Of a stretch of 64,000 nucleotides of DNA, positions 54,793 to 63,417 are shown piece after piece. The translations under genes were made by a program, and so were the position numbers. The notes below the pieces were generated by a model. The model did not search any database and was not told the DNA's origin. It worked only from the letters and a program-made list of their open reading frames with translations. Source of the stretch: Flavivirga abyssicola (GTDB lineage: Bacteria; Bacteroidota; Bacteroidia; Flavobacteriales; Flavobacteriaceae); contig NZ_CP141266.1 of NCBI RefSeq assembly GCF_030540775.2, positions 1,041,001 to 1,105,000 of the forward strand, in the 5' to 3' direction. Within the stretch, counting starts at the first letter, position 1. The number at the start of each line of letters is the position of its first letter.

Positions 54793-56337
54793 ATGAAACA
54801 GCTTTCTTTGTTCATTACTGCCGTTTTTTTCTTATTGGCGTCGTCAGTTATAGCACAAGGGCTAAATGAAACAAAACCGTTGGATGCTGTTCAAAACGAC
54901 ACTACAGTTCAACAAAACGTACCTGTAAATAATACTTCAGATACTTTAATTATAGATAATACAGGTTCTAAAACTGAAACTGTATCAACAGCAAATGACA
55001 CGAACATTTCTGCAAGTACTATTATCCCTAGTCAGGGCTTTTCAATGAACAGCTTATGGCGAGGTGCTTTAGGCATGGTTTTTTTAATATTTCTAGCATT
55101 TCTTTTCAGTAGCAATAGAAAAGCCATTAATTGGAAAATTGTTGGTATTGGTCTGGCATTTCAGTTATTAATTGCTATTGGGGTTTTAAAAGTTGAATTC
55201 ATAAAAAGCATCTTTGAATTTATTGGAGGACTTTTTGTTGAGGTTTTGGAATTTACAAGAGCAGGTAGTAAATTTTTATTTGAAGGCTTAGTCGTAGACA
55301 TGGATACATTTGGGTTTATATTTGCATTTCAAGTATTGCCAACCATTATATTCTTTTCTGCCTTAACATCTGTTTTATTCTATTTGGGTATTATTCAGAA
55401 AGTAGTAAAAGCTATGGCCTGGTTACTATCAAAAGCCTTAAAAATTTCCGGGGCAGAAAGTTTAAGTGTAGCCGGTAATATTTTTTTAGGTCAAACCGAA
55501 GCGCCTCTTTTAATAAAGGCTTATTTAGAAAAAATGAATAAGTCTGAAATACTTTTAGTCATGATTGGAGGTATGGCAACTGTCGCAGGTGCTGTCCTAG
55601 CTGCTTATATTGGCTTTTTGGGAGGTAATGACCCTGAACTTAGATTATTCTATGCTAAACACCTTTTAGCGGCATCCGTTATGGCAGCACCAGGTGCTAT
55701 TGTTATTTCAAAAATATTATACCCCCAAACAGAAGATGTAAATACAGATGTTAAAGTTTCTCAAGAAAAAATTGGTGCTAACTTTTTAGATGCTATTGCC
55801 AATGGAACTACCGAAGGTTTAAAACTCGCTGTTAATGTAGGCGCTATGCTTCTAGTTTTTGTTGCTTTTATCGCCATGTTTAATGGCATATTAGGTTGGG
55901 TTGGAGATATATCTTCTTTAAATACATGGGTTGTTAATAATACACCTTATAAAAGCTTATCACTTGAATTAATTTTAGGCTACGTATTTGCTCCACTTAT
56001 GTGGCTTATTGGTGTTGCTAAAGAAGACATGGCTTTAATGGGACAATTACTAGGCATTAAACTAGCTGCCAGCGAATTTATAGGCTACATTCAATTAGCT
56101 GATTTAAAAAATACTTCTAATGCGATTCATCTTAATTATGAAAAATCTATAATCATGGCAACTTATATGCTGTGTGGTTTTGCGAATTTCGCATCTATTG
56201 GTATTCAAATTGGGGGTATTGGCTCTTTAGCTCCAGGGCAGCGAAAATTACTATCCCAATTTGGTATGAAAGCCCTTATAGGTGGTACTATTGCCTCTTT
56301 AATCTCTGCTACTATTGCAGGGATGATTATCGGTTAA
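54793..56337 (+). CDS. NupC-type concentrative nucleoside transporter with exported N-terminal extension
   Basis: 514 residues from ATG 54793; the ATG at 54706 would overlap the nuclease gene. The core (about 95-514) has the CNT family layout: N-terminal helices, KISGAESLSVAGNIFLGQTE, GGMATVAGAVLAAYIGFLGG, MAAPGAIVISKILYPQTED and CGFANFASIGIQIGGIG. Before the core stands a cleavable-looking signal (SSVIAQ, about residue 22) and a Thr/Asn-rich stretch of about 60 residues. It imports nucleosides with Na+ or H+. Confidence 0.92.
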   Translation: MKQLSLFITAVFFLLASSVIAQGLNETKPLDAVQNDTTVQQNVPVNNTSDTLIIDNTGSKTETVSTANDTNISASTIIPSQGFSMNSLWRGALGMVFLIFLAFLFSSNRKAINWKIVGIGLAFQLLIAIGVLKVEFIKSIFEFIGGLFVEVLEFTRAGSKFLFEGLVVDMDTFGFIFAFQVLPTIIFFSALTSVLFYLGIIQKVVKAMAWLLSKALKISGAESLSVAGNIFLGQTEAPLLIKAYLEKMNKSEILLVMIGGMATVAGAVLAAYIGFLGGNDPELRLFYAKHLLAASVMAAPGAIVISKILYPQTEDVNTDVKVSQEKIGANFLDAIANGTTEGLKLAVNVGAMLLVFVAFIAMFNGILGWVGDISSLNTWVVNNTPYKSLSLELILGYVFAPLMWLIGVAKEDMALMGQLLGIKLAASEFIGYIQLADLKNTSNAIHLNYEKSIIMATYMLCGFANFASIGIQIGGIGSLAPGQRKLLSQFGMKALIGGTIASLISATIAGMIIG

Positions 56338-56341
56338 TCTA

Positions 56342-56361
56342 ATTCCTGCGAAGGCAGGAAT
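56342..56361. repeat. palindromic repeat (ATTCCTGC class) after the transporter gene
   Basis: Perfect 8-bp stem with loop GAAG, 5 bp beyond the stop codon; identical core to 22035-22054. Confidence 0.8.
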
Positions 56362-56472
56362 CACATTTTTTATAGTTAATAACTTTATTATATATATTAA
56401 AATATCAAGCATTAAAACTTGATGCTTTTTTTTATTTTTAAGCCTAATAAAATTTAAGTTCAATTTAAAGAG

Positions 56473-56493
56473 ATCCCCACCTTCGTGGGGAAT
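56473..56493. repeat. palindromic repeat (CCCCAC class) touching the thyA start
   Basis: 6-bp stem CCCCAC/GTGGGG (56475-56480, 56485-56490) with loop CTTC. It ends 4 nt before the thyA ATG at 56497 and supplies an artificial upstream ATG at 56485. Confidence 0.75.
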
Positions 56494-56496
56494 ATT

Positions 56497-57351
56497 ATGA
56501 AGCAATATCACGACTTAGTTAAGCACGTTTTAGAAAACGGAAATGAGAAAGGAGATCGTACTGGCACTGGTACTAAAAGTGTGTTCGGACATCAAATGCG
56601 ATTTGATTTAGGCGAAGGGTTTCCGATGGTTACTACTAAAAAACTACACTTAAAGTCGATAATTTATGAATTGCTTTGGTTTTTAAAAGGGGATACCAAT
56701 ATTAAATACCTCACCGAAAATGGTGTCCGTATTTGGAATGAGTGGGCAGATGAAAACGGTGACCTAGGACCTGTTTACGGCCATCAATGGCGTAACTGGA
56801 ACAGTGATGAGATTGATCAGATAAAAGAAGTTATTCACGCTTTAAAGAACAACCCTAATAGTCGTAGGATGTTAGTTTCTGCTTGGAACCCATCTGTATT
56901 GCCAGACACTTCAAAATCATTTGATGAAAACGTCGCTAATGGTAAAGCAGCACTCCCTCCATGCCACGCATTTTTTCAATTTTACGTAAGCCTCCCGACC
57001 CCCAAAGGGGGCGTAAATGCTAAACCTCGATTATCTTTACAACTATATCAACGAAGTGCAGATATCTTTTTAGGCGTGCCTTTCAATATTGCATCTTACG
57101 CCTTATTTACTATGATGATGGCACAAGTTTGCGGTTATGAAGCTGGTGAATTTATCCACACGTTTGGTGATGCTCATATTTACAGCAATCATTATGAACA
57201 GTTGAAACTACAATTATCTAGAGCACTTAGACCATTACCAAAAATGATACTAAACCCCGAGGTAAAAGATATTTTCGACTTTACTTTCGATGATTTTACT
57301 TTAGTAGATTATGATCCACATCCTCACATTAAAGGAGCGGTAGCTATATAA
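56497..57351 (+). CDS. thyA: thymidylate synthase with a palindrome-encoded insertion
   Basis: 284 residues from [12 protein letters not shown]. Standard motifs: [31 protein letters not shown], catalytic Cys156 in [32 protein letters not shown] and the terminal [10 protein letters not shown]. Between FYV and LSLQLYQRS the family has a tight turn (usually ADGK); here 14 residues, [14 protein letters not shown] (165-178), are present. The DNA there has a CCCCC-AAA-GGGGG hairpin. The frame is intact and the loop is on the surface, so the enzyme is probably active. It makes dTMP and dihydrofolate. Confidence 0.95.
   Translation: MKQYHDLVKHVLENGNEKGDRTGTGTKSVFGHQMRFDLGEGFPMVTTKKLHLKSIIYELLWFLKGDTNIKYLTENGVRIWNEWADENGDLGPVYGHQWRNWNSDEIDQIKEVIHALKNNPNSRRMLVSAWNPSVLPDTSKSFDENVANGKAALPPCHAFFQFYVSLPTPKGGVNAKPRLSLQLYQRSADIFLGVPFNIASYALFTMMMAQVCGYEAGEFIHTFGDAHIYSNHYEQLKLQLSRALRPLPKMILNPEVKDIFDFTFDDFTLVDYDPHPHIKGAVAI
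56989..57030. repeat. in-frame palindromic element inside thyA
   Basis: 42 nt where most homologues have about 12. It has a perfect CCCCC (56999-57003) / GGGGG (57007-57011) stem with an AAA loop, in DNA clearly richer in G+C than the rest of the gene. Confidence 0.7.
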
Positions 57352-57472
57352 ATAATTTAGCACATGAAAAGCTGTGTTTAAAACGCAATTTTCCAATGTT
57401 TAAGTTTTAGAAACATTCCATTTTACTAAATGAGGCTGTTTTTATGAACATTCTTGGTTGTAGTTTATTCAA

Positions 57473-57946
57473 TCAAGCTCCCTGTTTAATCAGTTTTTTT
57501 ATCATCTTAATCTGTCCAAGGTGATAATAACAATGTTCGCTCATTACAGTTATATTCCGAAAATAATTTCCATACTCTTCTTTTACAAAAATTCTTTCTA
57601 AATCTTTGTTTGTCATTTTTTCAACTGCTGTAACAAATTTTTCAGAATCATAACAAAATTTGTCAATCAGTTTTTTCCAATCTTTTTGGGATTCTATTGG
57701 TTTGTAATCAAAACTATACTTGTCTTTGATTTCAAGCTCTCCTCCTTCAAAAACATTTAAAACTCCAGCTAAATAGTAATCAATATGGAAAGTTAGGTCA
57801 GCAATTGAATTTAATGAATCTATTTTCATTGTTGCTATTTTCCAGTCTAAATCTATAATTTCATTCTTAATGTTTGTTCCGGTTACCCATTTACCATCAA
57901 ATAAAACTTCTTTTAAACTGTCTGCTAAAGTTTTTGCTAATTCCAT
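57473..57946 (-). CDS. DinB/YfiT-like four-helix protein
   Basis: 157 residues, soluble and helical. The metal-site histidines of the DinB superfamily can be placed at DLTFHIDYYLAGVL and MSEHCYYHLGQIKMIKK. Many members are thiol-dependent transferases or have no known function. Single gene between thyA and the glycogen-binding-fold gene. Confidence 0.82.
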   Translation of the reverse strand: MELAKTLADSLKEVLFDGKWVTGTNIKNEIIDLDWKIATMKIDSLNSIADLTFHIDYYLAGVLNVFEGGELEIKDKYSFDYKPIESQKDWKKLIDKFCYDSEKFVTAVEKMTNKDLERIFVKEEYGNYFRNITVMSEHCYYHLGQIKMIKKLIKQGA

Positions 57947-58014
57947 TATTTATATAATTACCTCCAACTAAAAAGTAAGCATATGCCTGTTCGAACGTAG
58001 CCAAGAGCCCTTAA

Positions 58015-58040
58015 GACATCTCGGCTTCGCTCGATATGAC
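58015..58040. repeat. dispersed repeat (TCTCGGCTTCGCTCGA class)
   Basis: An imperfect palindrome with GACATCTCGG and CTCGATATGAC ends. It shares GACATCTC with 10019-10100 and the TCGA core with 63969-63995. Confidence 0.55.
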
Positions 58041-58084
58041 ACCTTTAATATTTTATTTTTAAAATATACTAAGGTTGGATTTAA

Positions 58085-58381
58085 CTAAACGTTTAATACA
58101 CCATTTTCAGCCGATGCATAATCGCTCCAGGCAAAAGCATCTGCCTGCTCATCATTGATGTAAGTACCATCAACAATATATCTAAACTCATAAGAGTTAT
58201 CTTTTTCTAAATCTACTGTCCCTTTAAAGGTACCGTTTTTTAGTTTTTTAAGTGTTGTTGATTTTGTATTCCATTCGTTAAAAGTTCCAACTACGGTTAC
58301 TTCATTTGCTTCTTTAGCTGGTACAGAAAAGGTAACTTTACAAACTGGTTTGCTTTTTAAATATTGTTTTGTAATTGCCAT
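58085..58381 (-). CDS. isoamylase-N / glycogen-binding (CBM48-like) domain protein
   Basis: 98 residues, a single early-set beta-sandwich: VCKVTFSVPAKEANEVTVVG, TFNEWNTKSTTLKKLKNGTF and DNSYEFRYIVDGTYINDEQA. The domain binds alpha-glucans or mediates contacts in AMPK-like proteins. Stand-alone copies are frequent in Bacteroidetes with unknown roles. No signal peptide, so cytoplasmic. Confidence 0.88.
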   Translation of the reverse strand: MAITKQYLKSKPVCKVTFSVPAKEANEVTVVGTFNEWNTKSTTLKKLKNGTFKGTVDLEKDNSYEFRYIVDGTYINDEQADAFAWSDYASAENGVLNV

Positions 58382-58662
58382 TGTGTTGTTTATTTGTGTG
58401 TTGTTTATACAGCAAATTTATAAAACAATTTTGCATCTGTTTATATCTAATCTAGGAAACCAAAAAGAATTATCAATTTGATAAGTATTGCTTTACATTT
58501 ATTTAAACTACATAAAATATCCATGCCATATTTATGAGATTGCCAAACTCAACTTTTTGTTTTACACTTGATTACCAGTGGTTTTAAAACAAAAACGATT
58601 TCATTCTAAAACATAAAAAATTCAACAAAATATTATAACTTTACATCTGTTATTAGATACTT

Positions 58663-59577
58663 ATGTTTGGAAAAAAGAAAGAACAGCCTCAAATAGATAA
58701 AGAGCAATTAGAATTGATTCAAAATGCTCAAAAACGTATTAAACAGAAGAAACGTTTGTACTTTCACTTCGTACTTTTTTTAATTGGTTCTATATTTATA
58801 ATTATAGCCAATACCGTTCTAGATATAGGTAAAGACTTTAGACCTTTTGATAAAGAATGGTTTTTATCTGCCATTTTTGTTTGGCTCTTCTTTTTCCTTT
58901 ATCATGTATTTAATGTGTTTATAACCCATAAATTCATGGGAAAAGTCTGGGAGCAAAAACAATTAGACAAATTAATAATTCAACAAAAACTAAGAATAGA
59001 GCAGTTAAAAAATGAGCTTAAAAAAGAAGCACCTATTATTGCTGAAAGCGAACATTATAATGAATCTTTAAACAAAAAGAAAAAAACATCGGAGCTTACT
59101 ATTATAGTTGCTGCTGCAGAAAATGATGCTATTGGTAAAGGCAATAAATTGATTTGGCATTTAAGTGATGATTTAAAACGCTTTAAAAGCCTCACTAATG
59201 GTCATCATATCATCATGGGGAGAAAAACATTTGAAAGTTTCCCAAAGCCTTTACCGAACAGAACGCATATCGTTATTACAAGACAAAGTGATTATCAAGC
59301 ACCCGAAGGTGTTATTGTAGTTAACAGTTTAGAAGATGCCATTAATGCTGCTAAAAATGATCCGCAACCTTACATCATTGGGGGTGGTGAAATATACAAA
59401 CAAGCCCTTCTTGTAGCAGATAAAATAGAATTAACACGCGTGCATGAAGATTTTGAGGCGGATGCTTTTTTTCCTGAAATAGATGCATCGGTTTGGAAAG
59501 AAACAGCTAATGTATTTCATACTAAAGATGAAAACCATAAGCATGAGTTTTCGTTTTTAACTTATGAGAGGGTATAG
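58663..59577 (+). CDS. folA: 2TM domain fused to dihydrofolate reductase
   Basis: 304 residues. Residues 27-105 form a 2TM domain: two membrane helices (about 33-50 and 66-86) with the conserved short loops and amphipathic ends. A coiled-coil linker (about 95-140) leads to a complete DHFR domain (about 143-304): LTIIVAAAENDAIGKGNKLI, WHLSDDLKRFKSLT, IIMGRKTFESF, YIIGGGEIYKQAL. The reductase would be tethered to the inner membrane facing the cytoplasm. It regenerates tetrahydrofolate consumed by ThyA, encoded 1.3 kb upstream. The fusion is seen directly in one frame. Confidence 0.92.
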   Translation: MFGKKKEQPQIDKEQLELIQNAQKRIKQKKRLYFHFVLFLIGSIFIIIANTVLDIGKDFRPFDKEWFLSAIFVWLFFFLYHVFNVFITHKFMGKVWEQKQLDKLIIQQKLRIEQLKNELKKEAPIIAESEHYNESLNKKKKTSELTIIVAAAENDAIGKGNKLIWHLSDDLKRFKSLTNGHHIIMGRKTFESFPKPLPNRTHIVITRQSDYQAPEGVIVVNSLEDAINAAKNDPQPYIIGGGEIYKQALLVADKIELTRVHEDFEADAFFPEIDASVWKETANVFHTKDENHKHEFSFLTYERV

Positions 59578-59670
59578 ATCAAGGCTTGATTTTGTGAAAT
59601 TTTCAACTAACTTCGTTTAACATGAAATATGAAACATTAAAATGGTTTCGTATTAAGTCGTTGGAAAACA

Positions 59671-59692
59671 TATTGGAAAAAACAATCCAATA
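59671..59692. promoter_or_regulatory. inverted repeat TATTGG-N10-CCAATA upstream of the PIN gene pair
   Basis: 6-bp arms at 59671-59676 and 59687-59692, 20 bp upstream of the -7 element. The position suits an autoregulatory operator. Confidence 0.35.
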
Positions 59693-59711
59693 AACCATAT
59701 TAAAATAATTG

Positions 59712-59719
59712 TATCTTTG
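59712..59719 (+). promoter_or_regulatory. TAnnTTTG -7 element of the PIN gene pair
   Basis: TATCTTTG, an exact consensus match only 5 nt before the GTG start, so the transcript would be nearly leaderless. Confidence 0.5.
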
Positions 59720-59723
59720 AATT

Positions 59724-60503
59724 GTGGAAAAAATTGGAGACATAGAAATCCGAGTTGTTGGGAAATCAGGTAATCAAAGTTTAAATCCTAACAACTACGA
59801 TATTAAGCATATTGCAACGATTTTGCAAAATGTCGAGGACTTACTTTATCCTAATAATAAGAAAGATAGACCAATCATTACTTATGATATTCAAGAAGGT
59901 TCTGTCAAACATTTGTTTAAAACAACTATTCAAACAGTAATAGGTTTTAGTGCTGTATTAGGTCAAGTTCAAGTCAATGAATCTATAGATTTTCTGGAAT
60001 TAAAAACAGCGAGAGCAATTGAAAATATTCAAAATTTATCGCGTCAGAAAAATTACGAATTTCAAATAAAAACTTCTCTCAAAGACGACTATGAATTAAC
60101 GATAAGCCCTTCAACTAAATATTTTAGAACAGAAAATATTTGGGTTGAAGCGGAATTCTACTTTTATGGTATCCTAAAAGATGCAGGAGGAAAAAGTAAA
60201 GCTAATATCCATTTAGATACTCAAGATTATGGATACTTATCAATTGAAACTGGAGAGGAATTTTTAAAGGAGAGAGAAGAGAATTTACTTTATAAAAAGT
60301 TTGGTGTTAGAGCAAGTGGAAAACAAAATATTGAAACTGGTGAAATTGACACAAAATCACTTTCTTTATTAGAACTAATTGATTATCACCCAAAATTCGA
60401 TAGCGACTATCTGAATTCACTAATTAAAAAAGCAAAAAAAAGCTGGAATAACATTAATCCTGATGAATGGTTGTTAAATTTAAGAGGTGGATATGAAGCA
60501 TAG
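59724..60503 (+). CDS. hypothetical protein upstream of and overlapping a PIN-domain gene
   Basis: 259 residues from GTG, no signal peptide and no recognised family. The N-terminal half mixes helix and strand (DIEIRVVGKSGNQSLNP, IKHIATILQNVEDLLYP, TYDIQEGSVKHLFKT). A hydrophobic stretch (TVIGFSAVLGQVQV) is too short and polar for a membrane helix. The C-terminal half is beta-rich (IWVEAEFYFYGILK, ANIHLDTQDYGYLSIETG) and ends in a helix. It overlaps the PIN gene by 11 nt, as antitoxin-toxin pairs often do, but it is far larger than usual antitoxins. Confidence 0.7.
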   Translation: MEKIGDIEIRVVGKSGNQSLNPNNYDIKHIATILQNVEDLLYPNNKKDRPIITYDIQEGSVKHLFKTTIQTVIGFSAVLGQVQVNESIDFLELKTARAIENIQNLSRQKNYEFQIKTSLKDDYELTISPSTKYFRTENIWVEAEFYFYGILKDAGGKSKANIHLDTQDYGYLSIETGEEFLKEREENLLYKKFGVRASGKQNIETGEIDTKSLSLLELIDYHPKFDSDYLNSLIKKAKKSWNNINPDEWLLNLRGGYEA

Positions 60504-60975
60504 TGTTTTATTAGATACAAGTTTTTTTATTCGACTTCTTAATGACGAGGATCCACTTCATTCAAACGCTGTTGGTTATTTTAAATATTTCTTGGAAAAT
60601 GAAATAGCACTAAAAGTTTCTACAATCAGTATTGCGGAATATTGTGTTCTTGGAGAACTTGAAGATTTACCTCTAAAAAATGTTCAAATTGTTCCGTTTA
60701 ACTTAAAAGACGCCAAAAAAACAGGTGAATTTGCCAAAATTATTTTTACGGAAAACAAAATTAGTGTGGAAAAATTATCGCCTCGGGCAATAATTCCTAA
60801 TGATTCAAAACTTTTTGCTCAATCAGATTTAGATAAAACTATTAGTTATTTCGTAACTTCTGACGTTCGTTCAAAAAACACTTTGGCTTTATTAAAGAAA
60901 GAAACTAACCCAAAATTCGATATAATTAGTATTGATGTTCCATATACAGAAACATTCGGGATTTTAGATTTATAA
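60493..60975 (+). CDS. PIN-domain ribonuclease-like protein
   Basis: 160 residues from MKHSVLLDTSFF; an ATG two codons upstream is possible. The acidic PIN set is in place: Asp8 (LLDTSFF), Glu49 (SIAEYCV), Asp104 (IPNDSKL) and Asp124 (FVTSDVRS). PIN proteins such as VapC cleave RNA using Mg2+ or Mn2+. It is slightly longer than VapC, with an insert at about 86-110. The start lies inside the previous gene, which implies coupled translation. Confidence 0.85.
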   Translation: MKHSVLLDTSFFIRLLNDEDPLHSNAVGYFKYFLENEIALKVSTISIAEYCVLGELEDLPLKNVQIVPFNLKDAKKTGEFAKIIFTENKISVEKLSPRAIIPNDSKLFAQSDLDKTISYFVTSDVRSKNTLALLKKETNPKFDIISIDVPYTETFGILDL

Positions 60976-61151
60976 AAATACGTTTTACAACAACGCTAAG
61001 TAATTGCTCGATGATGGATAATGTCTTCTCGAGAAATTCCGCAGAATTCCCTTCACGCTGTTTCTTTTTGCTATCTTTAGTCCCAATTCAACTAACCATA
61101 AATAATCACGTTAAACGACTCCTCAAACTCTTATAAACCTAGATTCTCAAA

Positions 61152-62693
61152 CTACTTGCTAAAAGATTCTTCCCCATCAATAACCACCATCGTTTTCTTA
61201 AACCGCTTAACAAATTCTCTCGCTTCAGTGTCATTATAACATGAAAACCCTATTCTTATAGCATTATGCTTCGTATTTGCTATATCATAACGTTGCCACT
61301 CTGGAATAATTAATTTATGATGTTTTGCAATTTCTGTAACCATATCCCACGAATACTTTTTATTCAAAGTTACCCATAGTGCCATACCGCCTTTGGGAAT
61401 TTCAAAAGACAAATAATCACTTAATTCTTCTTTAAGGAGTTTACAAAATAAATCACGACGGGCTTTATATATTTTAATGACCTTTTTAATATGCCTGTCC
61501 AAGCTCCCCTCTTTAATAAAATTAGAAAAGGTTAATTCTAAAATAGCATCGCCCTGTCTATCCACAAAACGTCGTAACCTGGCACATTCATCCACAAATG
61601 TTTTGGGAGCAATTAAATACCCCACTCTAAAAACAGGCGCTACCGTTTTACAAATAGAGCCTACATAAATAACATTCCCGCAGGTATCATGACTTGCTAA
61701 AGGCAAAATAGGCGCATGATTATAATGAAAATCGTAATCATAATCATCTTCCAGAATAGCAAAACGATAGGTTTTCGCCAGGTTTAAAAGATGTATTCTC
61801 CGTTTTGCACAAAGTGTAACAGTAGTTGGGTGGTGATGGTGTGGCGTGGTATAAACAGCTTTAACATTATATTTTTTACATAGCTTTTCTATGTCGTGAG
61901 TGTTCAGTCCGTGGTCATCCACTTTAACTCTAAGTAATTTAGCATTTGCATATTCAAATGTTGTATCCGATGAGCTGTAATTAGTTTCTCCTACTATAAT
62001 ATAATCCTGATTTTCAACCAATAACTGAGATGCTAAGAACATCCCCATCTGACTTCCTCTGGTTATAAGAATATTATCTTTGGTAATATTTAACCCTCTA
62101 GTCTCATTTAAATAACAGACCAAGGTTTCTCTTAATTCCGGATTACCATAAGTCGTTCCATAATTCATATATTTAAGGGTACGTTTCTTATTCGCAATTT
62201 TTCTATAAATGATCGATAATTCTTTAATAGGCATCAATCTTTCGTCTGAAACACCATCATTAACATACATATAATCATCTGCATAATCTTGCGGAAATTT
62301 TCGGTCTAAAATAGGAGTTTGCTTAAAGGTGAATCCTGCCTTATCATCCTTTTTACTAGTAGTTTCTTTAATCCAATCTTGTTGCTGTAATATTGGAATG
62401 TCTTTATGAACAAACGTCCCTTTTTTCGGAATACTCTCTATCCACCCTTGCAATGTAAGCTCTTCGTAACAAGCGATCACCGTTTTTCTGTGTAACCCAA
62501 TTAAATCTGCCAATGTTCTACTTCCTGGTAATTTTGTGCGTGGTGGAAGAGTTCGCTTCTTGATTAAATCGATAAACTGATTCGTAAGCTGAATATAAAC
62601 AGGCTGTTTACCAGCTCTGTCAATTTTAATAATGGTTTTATAAGGAATCATAACTGGACTATTTAAAAAATGATTTCTGGATGAATATGACAA
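61152..62693 (-). CDS. MocR/PdxR-type regulator (GntR HTH plus aminotransferase fold)
   Basis: 513 residues. The N-terminal GntR winged helix (about 20-95: PVYIQLTNQFIDLIKKRTLP, GSRTLADLIGLHRKTV) is followed by a fold-type I aminotransferase domain (about 130-500) with YVNDGVSDERLMP, GSQMGMFLA, YTTPHHHHPTTVT, LEDDYDYDFHY and the PLP lysine in YVGSICKTVAPVFRVGYL. MocR proteins sense PLP or amino compounds and usually control the gene beside them, here a divergent PPOX gene 57 bp away. An internal ATG at 62651 is a possible start. Confidence 0.92.
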   Translation of the reverse strand: MSYSSRNHFLNSPVMIPYKTIIKIDRAGKQPVYIQLTNQFIDLIKKRTLPPRTKLPGSRTLADLIGLHRKTVIACYEELTLQGWIESIPKKGTFVHKDIPILQQQDWIKETTSKKDDKAGFTFKQTPILDRKFPQDYADDYMYVNDGVSDERLMPIKELSIIYRKIANKKRTLKYMNYGTTYGNPELRETLVCYLNETRGLNITKDNILITRGSQMGMFLASQLLVENQDYIIVGETNYSSSDTTFEYANAKLLRVKVDDHGLNTHDIEKLCKKYNVKAVYTTPHHHHPTTVTLCAKRRIHLLNLAKTYRFAILEDDYDYDFHYNHAPILPLASHDTCGNVIYVGSICKTVAPVFRVGYLIAPKTFVDECARLRRFVDRQGDAILELTFSNFIKEGSLDRHIKKVIKIYKARRDLFCKLLKEELSDYLSFEIPKGGMALWVTLNKKYSWDMVTEIAKHHKLIIPEWQRYDIANTKHNAIRIGFSCYNDTEAREFVKRFKKTMVVIDGEESFSK

Positions 62694-62706
62694 TCCATAA
62701 ACTTAC

Positions 62707-62714
62707 TAAATTTG
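62707..62714 (+). promoter_or_regulatory. TAnnTTTG -7 element of the PPOX gene
   Basis: TAAATTTG, an exact match 37 nt before the ATG, in the 57-bp divergent spacer where the MocR operator should also lie. Confidence 0.45.
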
Positions 62715-62750
62715 TTTTAAATAACAAACATCAATCAAAATCGAACAGTT

Positions 62751-63413
62751 ATGTCAACTTACACAACATCAGAACTAAATCAGGTAAAACGAGGCCCTAA
62801 AAGAGCCGTTTATGATGTCGAACAAATAAACAATATTCTGGACGCAGGATTTGTGGGTTATGTAGGCTACAACTACAATGGAAAAGCTATTTGTCTACCC
62901 ATGGCTTATGGTAGAATAGACAACAAAATATACCTACATGGTTCTCTAAAAAACAGAATGCTGCTAGCGCTCTTAGAGGCTAAAGAAGCGAGTATGACCA
63001 TTATGCATTTAGATGCGCTCATATTAGCTCGTTCTGGATTTCATCATTCTGTAAATTACAGATCGGCAACACTATTTACAAGTATTACCAAAGTTGAAAA
63101 CCGAGCCGAAAAAGAAGCCGCTTTAAAATGTGTTGTAGATCATATGATTCCAGGGCGTTGGGATACGCTAAGACCTATGAATCTTAAAGAATTTAATAGC
63201 ACACTCGTTGTTGAAATGGAAATACAAACAGCATCCGCCAAAATTAGAGATGAGGGCGTATTAGATGAGAAAAGTGATTTAGACCTTCCTATCTGGGCGG
63301 GTGTTATACCACTAAAACAAGTAGCAAAACTTCCTGTTAAAGACGCCTTGTTACCTAGACAAATAAGAACTCCTAAGCATGTGGTATCCTATTACAAAAA
63401 GAATAAAGCCTAA
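62751..63413 (+). CDS. pyridoxamine 5'-phosphate oxidase family (FMN-binding split barrel) protein
   Basis: 220 residues. VKRGPKRAVYDVEQINNILD, ICLPMAYGRIDNKIYLHGSL, ALILARSGFHHSVNYRSATL and HMIPGRWDTLRP are typical of the NimA-like/PPOX_2 group. These bind FMN (or heme or F420 in other branches) and reduce or oxidise small molecules. Divergence from a MocR gene suggests control by PLP or an amine. A DinB-like gene follows after 4 nt. Confidence 0.9.
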   Translation: MSTYTTSELNQVKRGPKRAVYDVEQINNILDAGFVGYVGYNYNGKAICLPMAYGRIDNKIYLHGSLKNRMLLALLEAKEASMTIMHLDALILARSGFHHSVNYRSATLFTSITKVENRAEKEAALKCVVDHMIPGRWDTLRPMNLKEFNSTLVVEMEIQTASAKIRDEGVLDEKSDLDLPIWAGVIPLKQVAKLPVKDALLPRQIRTPKHVVSYYKKNKA

Positions 63414-63417
63414 AACA

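Noticed and set aside
56497-57351. thyA as a pseudogene because of the odd loop
   Set aside because: The insert keeps the frame, all catalytic motifs follow it, and the C-terminus is complete.
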